A stretch of 64,000 bases of DNA, taken from NCBI GenBank assembly GCA_948099385.1, contig CANUEZ040000159.1:7768501-7832500 (forward strand). The letters run 5' to 3'. The translations under genes were made by a program, and so were the position numbers. Source of the stretch: Fasciola hepatica. Its lineage: Eukaryota > Platyhelminthes > Trematoda > Plagiorchiida > Fasciolidae. How positions within the stretch are numbered: position 1 is the first letter of the stretch; each line of letters starts with the position of its first letter. Shown here piece by piece: positions 10,711 through 26,622 of the stretch. The notes under the pieces were generated by a model, which was not told where the DNA came from, searched no databases, and was given only the letters and a program-made list of their open reading frames with translations.

Positions 10711-13700
10711 TACAACTACGAACACGAGTGGCCAGACGAGTACACACTACGCATACCTCACGACCGAAAAGACAAGAGCAAAACACATAGTGTGCTTCCC
10801 GCAACACATTCTATCCAAACAAATACATACTAAGTAATATCATCATGAACACTTGCACATGCAGCCTCAATGTTCGTTCGGTTACCAGTGACCCACACAC
10901 GAATAACTATGAAAAATCACACTTCTCATTCATTTGTCCACTCCAAAATAAACAATATCCATTCACACTACACACCATTCAACATGAGATCCTACTGAAC
11001 ATATAACATCCGAGTGTACAACTATGAACACGAGTGGCCAGACGAGTACACACTACGCATACCTCACGACCGAAAAGACAAGAGCAAAACACATAGTGTG
11101 CTTCCCGCAACACATTCTATCCAAACAAATACATACTAAGTAATATCATCATGAACACTTGCACATGCAGCCTCGTTGTTCGTTCGGTTACCAGTGACCC
11201 TCACACGAATAACTATGAAAAATCACACTTCTCATTCATTTGTCCACTCCAAAATAAACAATATCCATTCACACTACACACCATTCAACATTAGATCCTA
11301 CTGAACATATAACATCCGAGTGTACAACTATGAACACGAGTGGTCAGACGAGTACACACTACGCATACCTCACGACCGAAAAGACAAGAGCAAAACACAT
11401 AGTGTGCTTCCCGCAACACATTCTATCCAAACAAATACATACTAAGTAATATCATCATGAACGCTTGCACATGCAGCCTCGTTGTTCGTTCGGTTACCAG
11501 TGACCCTCACACGAATAACTATGAAAAATCACACTTCTCATTCATTTGTCCACTCCAAAATAAACAATATCCATTCACACTACACACCATTCAACATGAG
11601 ATCCTACTGAACATATAACATCCGACTGTACAACTATGAACACGAGTGGCCAGACGAGTACACACTACGCATACCTCACGACCGAAAAGACAAGAGCAAA
11701 ACACATAGTGTGCTTCCCGCAACACATTCTATCCAAACAAATACATACTAAGTAATATCATCATGAACGCTTGCACATGCAGCCTCGTTGTTCGTTCGGT
11801 TACTAGTGACCCACACACGAATAACAATGAAAAATCACACTTCTCATTCATTTGTCCACTCCAAAATAAACAATATCCATTCACACTACACATCATTCAA
11901 CATTAGATCCTACTGAACATATAACATCCGAGTGTACAACTATGAACACGAGTGGCCAGACGAGTACACACTACGCATACCTCACGACCGAAAAGACAAG
12001 AGCAAAACACATAGTGTGCTTCCCGCAACACATTCTATCCAAACAAATACATACTAAGTAATATCATCATGAACGCTTGCACATGCAGCCTCGTTGTTCG
12101 TTCGGTTACTAGTGACCCACACACGAATAACAATGAAAAATCACACTTCTCATTCATTTGTCCACTCCAAAATAAACAATATCCATTCACACTACACATC
12201 ATTCAACATTAGATCCTACTGAACATATAACATCCGAGTGTACAACTATGAACACGAGTGGCCAGACGAGTACACACTACGCATACCTCACGACCGAAAA
12301 GACAAGAGCAAAACACATAGTGTGCTTCCCGCAACACATTCTATCCAAACAAATACATACTAAGTAATATCATCATGAACACTTGCACATGCAGCCTCGT
12401 TGTTCGTTCGGTTACCAGTGACCCTCACACGAATAATTATGAAAAATCACACTTCTCATTCATTTGTCCACTCCAAAATAAACAATATCCATTCACACTA
12501 TACACCATTCAACATTAGATCCTACTGAACATATAACATCCGAGTGTACAACTATGAACACGAGTGGCCAGACGAGTACACACCACACATACCTCACGAC
12601 CGAAAAGACAAGAGCAAAACACATAGTGTGCTTCCCGCAACACATTCTATCCAAACAAATACATACTAAGTAATATCATCATGAACACTTGCACATGCAG
12701 CCTCGTTGTTCGTTCGGTTACCAGTGACCCACACACGAATAACTATGAAAAATCACACTTCTCATTCATTTTTCCACTCCAAAATAAACAATATCCATTC
12801 ACACTACACATCATTCAACATTGGATCCTAATGAACATATAACATCCGAGTGTACAACTATGAACACGAGTGGCCAGACGAGTACACACCACACATACCT
12901 CACGACCGAAAAGACAAGAGCAAAACACATAGTGTGCTTCCCGCAACACATTCTATCCAAACAAATACATACTAAGTAATATCATCATGAACACTTGCAC
13001 ATGCAGCCTCGTTGTTCGTTCGGTTACCAGTGACCCACACACGAATAACTATGAAAAATCACACTTCTCATTCATTTGTCCACTCCAAAATAAACAATAT
13101 CCATTCACACTACACACCATTCAACATTAGATCCTAATGAACATATAACATCCGAGTGTACAACTACGAACACGAGTGGCCAGACGAGTACACACTACGC
13201 ATACCTCACGACCGAAAAGACAAAAGCAAAACACATAGTGTGCTTCCCGCAACACATTCTATCCAAACAAATACATACTAAGTAATATCATCATGAACGC
13301 TTGCACATGCAGCCTCAATGTTCGTTCGGTTACCAGTGACCCACACACGAATAACTATGAAAAATCACACTTCTCATTCATTTGTCCACTCCAAAATAAA
13401 CAATATCCATTCACACTACACACCATTCAACATTAGATCCTACTGAACATATAACATCCGAGTGTACAACTATGAACACGAGTGGCCAGACGAGTACACA
13501 CTACGCATACCTCACGACCGAAAAGACAAGAGCAAAACACATAGTGTGCTTCCCGCAACACATTCTATCCAAACAAATACATACTAAGTAATATCATCAT
13601 GAACACTTGCACATGCAGCCTCGTTGTTCGTTCGGTTACCAGTGACCCACACACGAATAACTATGAAAAATCACACTTCTCATTCATTTGTCTACTCCAA

Positions 13701-16700
13701 AATAAACAATATCCATTCACACTACACACCATTCAACATTAGATCCTACTGAACATATAACATCCGAGTGTACAACTATGAACACGAGTGGCCAGACGAG
13801 TACACACCACACATACCTCACGACGGAAAAGACAAGAGCAAAACACATAGTGTGCTTCCCGCAACACATTCTATCCAAACAAATACATACTAAGTAATAT
13901 CATCATGAACACTTGCACATGCAGCCTCGTTGTTCGTTCGGTTACCAGTGACCCACACACGAATAACTATGAAAAATCACAATTCTCATTCATTTGTCCA
14001 CTCCAAAATAAACAATATCCATTCACACTACACACCATTCAACATTAGATCCTAATGAACATATAACATCCGAGTGTACAACTACGAACACGAGTGGCCA
14101 GACGAGTACACACTACGCATACCTCACGACCGAAAAGACAAGAGCAAAACACATAGTGTGCTTCCCGCAACACATTCTATCCAAACAAATACATACTAAG
14201 TAATATCATCATGAACGCTTGCACATGCAGCCTCAATGTTCGTTCGGTTACCAGTGACCCACACACGAATAACTATGAAAAATCACACTTCTCATTCATT
14301 TGTCCACTCCAAAATAAACAATATCCATTCACACTACACACCATTCAACATTAGATCCTACTGAACATATAACATCCGACTGTACAACTATGAACACGAG
14401 TGGCCAGACGAGTACACACTACGCATACCTCACGACCGAAAAGACAAGAGCAAAACACATAGTGTGCTTCCCGCAACACATTCTATCCAAACAAATACAT
14501 ACTAAGTAATATCATCATGAACACTTGCACATGCAGCCTCGTTGTTCGTTCGGTTACCAGTGACCCACACACGAATAACTATGAAAAATCACACTTCTCA
14601 TTCATTTGTCCACTCCAAAATAAACAATATCCATTCACACTACACACCATTCAACATTAGATCCTACTGAACATATAACATCCGAGTGTACAACTATGAA
14701 CACGAGTGGTCAGACGAGTACACACTACGCATACCTCACGACCGAAAAGACAAGAGCAAAACACATAGTGTGATTCCCGCAACACATTCTATCCAAACAA
14801 ATACATACTAAGTAATATCATCATGAACACTTGCACATGCAGCCTCGTTGTTCGTTCGGTTACCAGTGACCAACACACGAATAACTATGAAAAATCACAC
14901 TTCTCTTTCATTTGTCCACTCCAAAATAAACAATATCCATTCACACTACACACCATTCAACATTAGATCCTACTGAACATATAACATCCGAGTGTACAAC
15001 TACGAACACGAGTGGCCAGACGAGTACACACTACGCATACCTCACGACCGAAAAGACAAGAGCAAAACACATAGTGTGCTTCCCGCAACACATTCTATCC
15101 AAACAAATACATACTAAGTAATATCATCATGAACGCTTGCACATGCAGCCTCAATGTTCGTTCGGTTACCAGTGACCCACACACGAATAACTATGAAAAA
15201 TCACACTTCTCATTCATTTGTCCACTCCAAAATAAACAATATCCATTCACACTACACACCATTCAACATTAGATCCTACTGAACATATAACATTCGAGTG
15301 TACAACTATGAACACGAGTGGCCAGACGAGTACACACTACGCATACCTCACGACCGAAAAGACAAGAGCAAAACACATAGTGTGCTTCCCGCAACACATT
15401 CTATCCAAACAAATACATACTAAGTAATATCATCATGAACACTTGCACATGCAGCCTCGTTGTTCGTTCGGTTACCAGTGACCCACACACGAATAACTAT
15501 GAAAAATCACACTTCTCATTCATTTGTCCACTCCAAAATAAACAATATCCATTCACACTACACATCATTCAACATTAGATCCTACTGAACATATAACATC
15601 CGAGTGTACAACTATGAACACGAGTGGCCAGACGAGTACACACCACACATACCTCACGACGGAAAAGGCAAGAGCAAAACACATAGTGTGCTTCCCGCAA
15701 CACATTCTATCCAAACAAATACATACTAAGTAATATCATCATGAACACTTGCACATGCAGCCTCGTTGTTCGTTCGGTTACCAGTGACCCACACACGAAT
15801 AACTATGAAAAATCACACTTCTCATTCATTTGTCCACTCCAAAATAAACAATATCCATTCACACTACACACCATTCAACATTAGATCCTACTGAACATAT
15901 AACATCCGAGTCTACAACTATGAACACGAGTGGCCAGACGAGTACACACCACACATACCTCACGACCGAAAAGACAAGAGCAAAACACATAGTGTGCTTC
16001 CCGCAACACATTCTATCCAAACAAATACATACTAAGTAATATCATCATGAACACTTGCACATGCAGCCTCGTTGTTCGTTCGGTTACCAGTGACCCACAC
16101 ACGAATAACTATGAAAAATCACACTTCTCATTCATTTGTCCACTCCAAAATAAACAATATCCATTCACACTACACACCATTCAACATTAGATCCTACTGA
16201 ACATATAACATCCGACTGTACAACTATGAACACGAGTGGCCAGACGAGTACACACCACACATACCTCACGACCGAAAAGACAAGAGCAAAACACATAGTG
16301 TGCTTCCCGCAACACATTCTATCCAAACAAATACATACTAAGTAATATCATCATGAACGCTTGCACATGCAGCCTCAATGTTTGTTCGGTTACCAGTGAC
16401 CCACACAAGAATAACTATGAAAAATCACACTTCCCATTCATTTGTCCACTCCAAAATAACCAATATCCATTCACACTACACACCATTCAACATTAGATCC
16501 TACTGAACATATAACATCCGAGTGTACAACTATGAACACGAGTGGCCAGACGAGTACACACTACGCATACCTCACGACCGAAAAGACAAGAGCAAAACAC
16601 ATAGTGTGCTTCCCGCAACACATTCTATCCAAACAAATACATACTAAGTAATATCATCATGAACGCTTCCACATGCAGCCTCGTTGTTCGTTCGGTTACC

Positions 16701-18666
16701 AGTGACCCACACACGAATAACTATGGAAAATCACACTTCTCATTCATTTGTCCACTCCAAAATAAACAATATCCATTCACACTACACACCATTCAACATT
16801 AGATCCTACTGAACATATAACATCCGAGTCTACAACTATGATCACGAGTGGCCAGACGAGTACACACTACGCATACCTCACGACCGAAAAGACAAGAGCA
16901 AAACACATAGTGTGATTCCCGCAACACATTCTATCCAAACAAATACATACTAAGTAATATCATCATGAACACTTGCACATGCAGCCTCGTTGTTCGTTCG
17001 GTTACTAGTGACCCACACACGAATAACTATGAAAAATCACAATTCTCATTCATTTGTCCACTCCAAAATAAACAATATCCATTCACACTACACACCATTC
17101 AACATTAGATCCTACTGAACATATAACATCCGAGTCTACAACTATGAACACGAGTGGCCAGACGAGTACACACTACGCATACCTCACGACCGAAAAGACA
17201 AGAGCAAAACACATAGTGTGCTTCCCGCAACACATTCTATCCAAACAAATACATACTAAGTAATATCATCATGAACACTTGCACATGCAGCCTCGTTGTT
17301 CGTTCGGTTACCAGTGACCCTCACACGAATAATTATGAAAAATCACACTTCTCATTCATTTGTCCACTCCAAAATAAACAATATCCATTCACACTACACA
17401 CCATTCAACATTAGATCCTACTGAACATATAACATCCGAGTGTACAACTATGAACACGAGTGGCCAGACGAGTACACACCACACATACCTCACGACCGAA
17501 AAGACAAGAGCAAAACACATAGTGTGCTTCCCGCAACACATTCTATCCAAACAAATACATACTAAGTAATATCATCATGAACACTTGCACATGCAGCCTC
17601 AATGTTCGTTCGGTTACCAGTGACCCACACACGAATAACTATGAAAAATCACACTTCTCATTCATTTGTCCACTCCAAAATAAACAATATCCATTCACAC
17701 TACACACCATTCAACATTAGATCCTACTGAACATATAACATCCGAGTGTACAACTATGAACACGAGTGGCCAGACGAGTACACACCACACATACCTCACG
17801 ACCGAAAAGACAAGAGCAAAACACATAGTGTGCTTCCCGCAACACATTCTATCCAAACAAATACATACTAAGTAATATCATCATGAACACTTGCACATGC
17901 AGCCTCAATGTTTGTTCGGTTACCAGTGACCCACACACGAATAACTATGAAAAATCACACTTCTCATTCATTTGTCCACTCCAAAATAAACAATATCCAT
18001 TCACACTACACACCATTCAACATTAGATCCTACTGAACATATAACATCCGAGTGTACAACTATGAACACGAGTGGCCAGACGAGTACACACCACACATAC
18101 CTCACGACGGAAAAGACAGGAGCAAAACACATAGTGTGCTTCCCGCAACACATTCTATCCAAACAAATACATACTAAGTAATATCATCATGAACACTTGC
18201 ACATGCAGCCTCGTTGTTCGTTCGGTTACCAGTGACCCACACACGAATAACTATGAAAAATCACACTTCTCATTCATTTGTCCACTCCAAAATAAACAAT
18301 ATCCATTCACACTACACACCATTCAACATTAGATCCTACTGAACATATAACATCCGATTGTACAACTATGAACACGAGTGGCCAGACGAGTACACACCAC
18401 ACATAACTCACGACCGAAAAGACAAGAGCAAAACACATAGTGTGCTTCCCGCAACACATTCTATCCAAACAAATACATACTAAGTAATATCATCATGAAC
18501 GCTTGCACATGCAGCCTCAATGTTTGTTCGGTTACCAGTGACCCACACACGAATAACTATGAAAAATCACACTTCTCATTCATTTGTCCACTCCAAAATA
18601 AACAATATCCATTCACACTACACACCATTCAACATTAGATCCTACTGAACATATAACATCCGAGTG
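10711..18666 (+). repeat. Loosely ordered satellite block with local duplications
   Basis: Twenty-six monomers of mixed type in exact 306-bp register. The variants GAACGCTT (site 141 G), CAATGTTCG (159-160 AA) and CATGAGATC (276 G) are interleaved with older types. TGGTCAG, which abolishes the otherwise constant TGGCCA, appears in the monomers at 11323 and 14689. ACGGAAAAG (55 G) appears in the monomers at 13771, 15607 and 18055. A GGATCC created by one A-to-G change stands at 12823-12828. ACCACAC monomers form a run around 17443-18666. I could not fit a single HOR period to this block by eye. Confidence 0.8.
11629..12240 (+). repeat. Tandem duplication of one variant monomer
   Basis: The adjacent monomers at 11629 and 11935 share two rare changes, TTACTAGTG (C to T) and ATAACAATG (T to A), together with CATCATT and GAACGCTTGC. 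They look identical apart from the junction bases before the first copy (GACTG). The rare pair together is not present in any neighbouring monomer. This is a clear single-unit (306-bp) duplication, the smallest amplification step visible in the window. Confidence 0.9.
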
Positions 18667-21600
18667 TACAACTATGAACACGAGTGGCCAGACGAGTACA
18701 CACTACGCATACCTCACGACCGAAAAGACAAGAGCAAAACACATAGTGTGCTTCCCGCAACACATTCTATCCAAACAAATACATACTAAGTAATATCATC
18801 ATGAACACTTGCACATGCAGCCTCGTTGTTCGTTCGGTTACCAGTGACCCTCACACGAATATTTATGAAAAATCACACTTCTCATTCATTTGTCCACTCC
18901 AAAATAAACAATATCCATTCACACTACACACCATTCAACATTAGATCCTACTGAACATATAACATCCGAGTGTACAACTATGATCACGAGTGGCCAGACG
19001 AGTACACACTACGCATACCTCACGACCGAAAAGACAAGAGCAAAACACATAGTGTGCTTCCCGCAACACATTCTATCCAAACAAATACATACTAAGTAAT
19101 ATCATCATGAACACTTGCACATGCAGCCTCGTTGTTCGTTCGGTTACCAGTGACCCACACACGAATAACTATGAAAAATCACACTTCTCATTCATTTGTC
19201 CACTCCAAAATAAACAATATCCATTCACACTACACACCATTCAACATTAGATCCTACTGAACATATAACATCCGAGTGTACAACTACGAACACGAGTGGC
19301 CAGACGAGTACACACTACGCATACCTCACGACCGAAAAGACAAGAGCAAAACACATAGTGTGCTTCCCGCAACACATTCTATCCAAACAAATACATACTA
19401 AGTAATATCATCATGAACGCTTGCACATGCAGCCTCAATGTTCGTTCGGTTACCAGTGACCCACACACGAATAACTATGAAAAATCACAATTCTCATTCA
19501 TTTGTCCACTCCAAAATAAACAATATCCATTCACACTACACACCATTCAACATTAGATCCTACTGAACATATAACATCCGAGTCTACAACTATGAACACG
19601 AGTGGCCAGACGAGTACACACCACACATACCTCACGACCGAAAAGACAAGAGCAAAACACATAGTGTGCTTCCCGCAACACATTCTATCCAAACAAATAC
19701 ATACTAAGTAATATCATCATGAACACTTGCACATGCAGCCTCAATGTTCGTTCGGTTACCAGTGACCCACACACGAATAACTATGAAAAATCACACTTCT
19801 CATTCATTTGTCCACTCCAAAATAAACAATATCCATTCACACTACACACCATTCAACATTAGATCCTAATGAACATATAACATCCGAGTGTACAACTACG
19901 AACACGACTGGCCAGACGAGTACACACTACGCATACCTCACGACCGAAAAGACAAAAGCAAAACACATAGTGTGCTTCCCGCAACACATTCTATCCAAAC
20001 AAATACATACTAAGTAATATCATCATGAACGCTTGCACATGCAGCCTCAATGTTCGTTCGGTAACCAGTGACCCACACACGAATAACTATGAAAAATCAC
20101 ACTTCCCATTCATTTGTCCACTCCAAAATAAACAATATCCATTCACACTACACACCATTCAACATTAGATCCTACTGAACATATAACATCCGACTGTACA
20201 ACTATGAACACGAGTGGCCAGACGAGAACACACTACGCATACCTCACGACCGAAAAGACAAGAGCAAAACACATAGTGTGCTTCCCGCAACACATTCTAT
20301 CCAAACAAATACATACTAAGTAATATCATCATGAATGCTTCCACATGCAGCCTCGTTGTTCGTTCGGTTACCAGTGACCCACACACGAATAATTATGAAA
20401 AATCACACTTCTCATTCATTTGTCCACTCCAAAATAAACAATATCCATTCACACTACACACCATTCAACATTAGATCCTACTGAACATATAACATCCGAG
20501 TGTACAACTATGATCACGAGTGGCCAGACGAGTACACACTACGCATACCTCACGACCGAAAAGACAAGAGCAAAACACATAGTGTGCTTCCCGCAACACA
20601 TTCTATCCAAACAAATACATACTAAGTAATATCATCATGAACACTTGCACATGCAGCCTCGTTGTTCGTTCGGTTACCAGTGACCCACACACGAATAACT
20701 ATGAAAAATCACAATTCTCATTCATTTGTCCACTCCAAAATAAACAATATCCATTCACACTACACACCATTCAATATTAGATCCTAATGAACATATAACA
20801 TCCGAGTGTACAACTACGAACACGAGTGGCCAGACGAGTACACACTACGCATACCTCACGACCGAAAAGACAAGAGCAAAACACATAGTGTGCTTCCCGC
20901 AACACATTCTATCCAAACAAATACATACTAAGTAATATCATCATGAACGCTTGCACATGCAGCCTCAATGTTCGTTCGGTTACCAGTGACCCACACACGA
21001 ATAACTATGAAAAATCACACTTCTCATTCATTTGTCCACTCCAAAATAAACAATATCCATTCACACTACACACCATTCTACATTAGATCCTACTGAACAT
21101 ATAACATCCGACTGTACAACTATGAACACGAGTGGCCAGACGAGTACACACTACGCATACCTCACGACCGAAAAGACAAGAGCAAAACACATAGTGTGCT
21201 TCCCGCAACACATTCTATCCAAACAAATACATACTAAGTAATATCATCATGAACACTTGCACATGCAGCCTCGTTGTTCGTTCGGTTACCAGTGACCCAC
21301 ACACGAATAACTATGAAAAATCACAATTCTCATTCATTTGTCCACTCCAAAATAAACAATATCCATTCACACTACACACCATTCAACATTAGATCCTACT
21401 GAACATATAACATCCGAGTGTACAACTATGATCACGAGTGGCCAGACGAGTACACACTACGCATACCTCACGACCGAAAAGACAAGAGCAAAACACATAG
21501 TGTGCTTCCCGCAACACATTCTATCCAAACAAATACATACTAAGTAATATCATCATGAACGCTTCCACATGCAGCCTCGTTGTTCGTTCGGTTACCAGTG

Positions 21601-24600
21601 ACCCACACACGAATAACTATGAAAAATCACACTTCTCATTCATTTGTCCACTCCAAAATAAACAATATCCATTCACACTACACACCATTCAACATTAGAT
21701 CCTACTGAACATATAACATCCGAGTGTACAACTATGAACACGAGTGGCCAGACGAGTACACACTACGCATACCTCACGACCGAAAAGACAAGAGCAAAAC
21801 ACATAGTGTGCTTCCCGCAACACATTCTATCCAAACAAATACATACTAAGTAATATCATCATGAACGCTTGCACATGCAGCCTCGTTGTTCGTTCGGTTA
21901 CCAGTGACCCACACACGAATAACTATGAAAAATCACACTTCTCATTCATTTGTCCACTCCAAAATAAACAATATCCATTCACACTACACACCATTCAACA
22001 TTAGATCCTACTGAACATATAACATCCGAGTGTACAACTATGAACACGAGTGGCCAGACGAGTACACACTACGCATACCTCACGACCGAAAAGACAAGAG
22101 CAAAACACATAGTGTGCTTCCCGCAACACATTCTATCCAAACAAATACATACTAAGTAATATCATCATGAACACTTGCACATGCAGCCTCGTTGTTCGTT
22201 CGGTTACCAGTGACCCACACACGAATAACTATGAAAAATCACACTTCTCATTCATTTGTCCACTCCAAAATAAACAATATCCATTCACACTACACACCAT
22301 TCAACATTAGATCCTACTGAACATATAACATCCGAGTGTACAACTATGATCACGAGTGGCCAGACGAGTACACACTACGCATACCTCACGGCCGAAAATA
22401 CAAGAGCAAAACACATAGTGTGCTTCCCGCAACACATTCTATCCAAACAAATACATACTAAGTAATATCATCATGAACGCTTGCACATGCAGCCTCAATG
22501 TTCGTTCGGTTACCAGTGACCCACACACGAATAACTATGAAAAACCACAATTCTCATTCATTTGTCCACTCCAAAATAAACAATATCCATTCACACTACA
22601 CACCATTCAACATTAGATCCTACTGAACATATAACATCCGAGTGTACAACTATGATCACGAGTGGCCAGACGAGTACACACTACGCATACCTCACGACCG
22701 AAAAGACAAGAGCAAAACACATAGTGTGCTTCCCGCAACACATTCTATCCAAACAAATACATACTAAGTAATATCATCATGAACACTTGCACATGCAGCC
22801 TCGTTGTTCGTTCGGTTACCAGTGACCCACACACGAATAACTATGAAAAATCACACTTCTCATTCATTTGTCCACTCCAAAATAAACAATATCCATTCAC
22901 ACTACACACCATTCAACATTAGATCCTAATGAACATATAACATCCGAGTGTACAACTATGATCACGAGTGGCCAGACGAGTACACACTACGCATACCTCA
23001 CGACCGAAAAGACAAGAGCAAAACACATAGTGTGCTTCCCGCAACACATTCTATCCAAACAAATACATACTAAGTAATATCATCATGAACACTTGCACAT
23101 GCAGCCTCAATGTTCGTTCGGTTACCAGTGACCCACACACGAATAACTATGAAAAATCACACTTCTCATTCATTTGTCCACTCCAAAATAAACAATATCC
23201 ATTCACACTACACACCATTCAACATTAGATCCTACTGAACATATAACATCCGAGTGTACAACTACGAACACGAGTGGCCAGACGAGTACACACTACGCAT
23301 ACCTCACGACCGAAAAGACAAAAGCAAAACACATAGTGTGCTTCCCGCAACACATTCTATCCAAACAAATACATACTAAGTAATATCATCATGAACACTT
23401 GCACATGCAGCCTCAATGTTCGTTCGGTTACCAGTGACCCACACACGAATAACTATGAAAAATCACACTTCTCATTCATTTGTCCACTCCAAAATAAACA
23501 ATATCCATTCACACTACACACCATTCAACATTAGATCCTACTGAACATATAACATCCGACTGTACAACTATGAACACGAGTGGCCAGACGAGTACACACT
23601 ACGCATACCTCACGACCGAAAAGACAAGAGCAAAACACATAGTGTGCTTCCCGCAACAAATTCTATCCAAACAAATACATACTAAGTAATATCATCATGA
23701 ACGCTTGCACATGCAGCCTCGTTGTTCGTTCGGTTACCAGTGACCCACACACGAATAATTATGAAAAATCACACTTCTCATTCATTTGTCCACTCCAAAA
23801 TAAACAATATCCATTCACACTACACACCATTCAACATTAGATCCTACTGAACATATAACATCCGAGTGTACAACTACGAACACGAGTGGCCAGACGAGTA
23901 CACACTACGCATACCTCACGACCGAAAAGACAAGAGCAAAACACATAGTGTGCTTCCCGCAACACATTCTATCCAAACAAATACATACTAAGTAATATCA
24001 TCATGAACACTTGCACATGCAGCCTCGTTGTTCGTTCGGTTACCAGTGACCCACACACGAATAACTATGAAAAATCACAATTCTCATTCATTTGTCCACT
24101 CCAAAATAAACAATATCCATTCACACTACACACCATTCAATATTAGATCCTAATGAACATATAACATCCGAGTGTACAACTACGAACACGAGTGGCCAGA
24201 CGAGTACACACTACGCATACCTCACGACCGAAAAGACAAGAGCAAAACACATAGTGTGCTTCCCGCAACACATTCTATCCAAACAAATACATACTAAGTA
24301 ATATCATCATGAACACTTGCACATGCAGCCTCGTTGTTCGTTCGGTTACCAGTGACCCACACACGAATAACTATGAAAAATCACACTTCTCATTCATTTG
24401 TCCACTCCAAAATAAACAATATCCATTCACACTACACACCATTCAACATTAGATCCTACTGAACATATAACATCCGAGTCTACAACTATGAACACGAGTG
24501 GCCAGACGAGTACACACTACGCATACCTCACGACCGAAAAGACAAGAGCAAAACACATAGTGTGCTTCCCGCAACACATTCTATCCAAACAAATACATAC

Positions 24601-26622
24601 TAAGTACTATCATCATGAACACTTGCACATGCAGCCTCGTTGTTCGTTCGGTTACCAGTGACCCTCACACGAATAATTATGAAAAATCACACTTCTCATT
24701 CATTTGTCCACTCCAAAATAAACAATATCCATTCACACTACACACCATTCAACATTAGATCCTACTGAACATATAACATCCGAGTGTACAACTATGATCA
24801 CGAGTGGCCAGACGAGTACACACTACGCATACCTCACGACCGAAAAGACAAGAGCAAAACACATAGTGTGCTTCCCGCAACACATTCTATCCAAACAAAT
24901 ACATACTAAGTAATATCATCATGAACGCTTCCACATGCAGCCTCGTTGTTCGTTCGGTTACCAGTGACCCACACACGAATAACTATGAAAAATCACACTT
25001 CTCATTCATTTGTCCACTCCAAAATAAACAATATCCATTCACACTACACACCATTCAACATTAGATCCTACTGAACATATAACATCCGAGTGTACAACTA
25101 TGATCACGAGTGGCCAGACGAGTACACACTACGCATACCTCACGACCGAAAAGACAAGAGCAAAACACACAGTGTGCTTCCCGCAACACATTCTATCCAA
25201 ACAAATACATACTAAGTAATATCATCATGAACGCTTGCACATGCAGCCTCGTTGTTCGTTCGGTTACCAGTGACCCACACACGAATAACTATGAAAAATC
25301 ACACTTCTCATTCATTTGTCCACTCCAAAATAAACAATATCCATTCACACTACACACCATTCAACATTAGATCCTACTGAACATATAACATCCGAGTGTA
25401 CAACTACGAACACGAGTGGCCAGACGAGTACACACTACGCATACCTCACGACCGAAAAGACAAGAGCAAAACACATAGTGTGCTTCCCGCAACACATTCT
25501 ATCCAAACAAATACATACTAAGTAATATCATCATGAACGCTTGCACATGCAGCCTCAATGTTCGTTCGGTTACCAGTGACCCACACACGAATAACTATGA
25601 AAAATCACACTTCTCATTCATTTGTCCACTCCAAAATAAACAATATCCATTCACACTACACACCATTCAACATGAGATCCTACTGAACATATAACATCCG
25701 AGTGTACAACTATGAACACGAGTGGCCAGACGAGTACACACTACGCATACCTCACGACCGAAAAGACAAGAGCAAAACACATAGTGTGCTTCCCGCAACA
25801 CATTCTATCCAAACAAATACATACTAAGTAATATCATCATGAACGCTTGCACATGCAGCCTCGTGGTTCGTTCGGTTACCAGTGACCCACACACGAATAA
25901 CAATGAAAAATCACAATTCTCATTCATTTGTCCACTCCAAAATAAACAATATCCATTCACACTACACACCATTCAACATTAGATCCTACTGAACATATAA
26001 CATCCGAGTGTACAACTATGATCACGAGTGGCCAGACGAGTACACACTACGCATACCTCACGACCGAAAAGACAAGAGCAAAACACATAGTGTGCTTCCC
26101 GCAACACATTCTATCCAAACAAATACATACTAAGTAATATCATCATGAACACTTGCACATGCAGCCTCAATGTTCGTTCGGTTACCAGTGACCCACACAC
26201 GAATAACTATGAAAAATCACACTTCTCATTCATTTGTCCACTCCAAAATAAACAATATCCATTCACACTACACACCATTCAACATTAGATCCTAATGAAC
26301 ATATAACATCCGAGTGTACAACTACGAACACGAGTGGCCAGACGAGTACACACTACGCATACCTCACGACCGAAAAGACAAGAGCAAAACACATAGTGTG
26401 CTTCCCGCAACACATTCTATCCAAACAAATACATACTAAGTAATATCATCATGAACACTTGCACATGCAGCCTCGTTGTTCGTTCGGTTACCAGTGACCC
26501 TCACACGAATAATTATGAAAAATCACACTTCTCATTCATTTGTCCACTCCAAAATAAACAATATCCATTCACACTACACACCATTCAACATTAGATCCTA
26601 CTGAACATATAACATCCGACTG
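18667..26622 (+). repeat. Mixed satellite block without a clear HOR
   Basis: Twenty-six monomers in exact register. GATC (site 12 T), TACG (9 C), GCTTCC (145 C), AATGTTCG and CAATTCT variants are combined in many ways. The monomer at 18667 again carries ATTTATG (18861), 28 monomers after the copy at 10293, but here AAAATAAA is intact. CAATATTAG occurs twice (around 20774 and 24140), each time followed by CCTAATG and a TACG monomer, indicating a duplicated junction. The monomer at 25093 has CACACAG in place of CACATAG. No unique sequence is seen. Confidence 0.8.

Noticed and set aside
25110..25370. Open frame of 86 codons (GTG start)
   Set aside because: It arises because CACATAG became CACACAG, removing a TAG. 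The frame then runs through one normal monomer to the usual stop. There is no recognisable protein feature.
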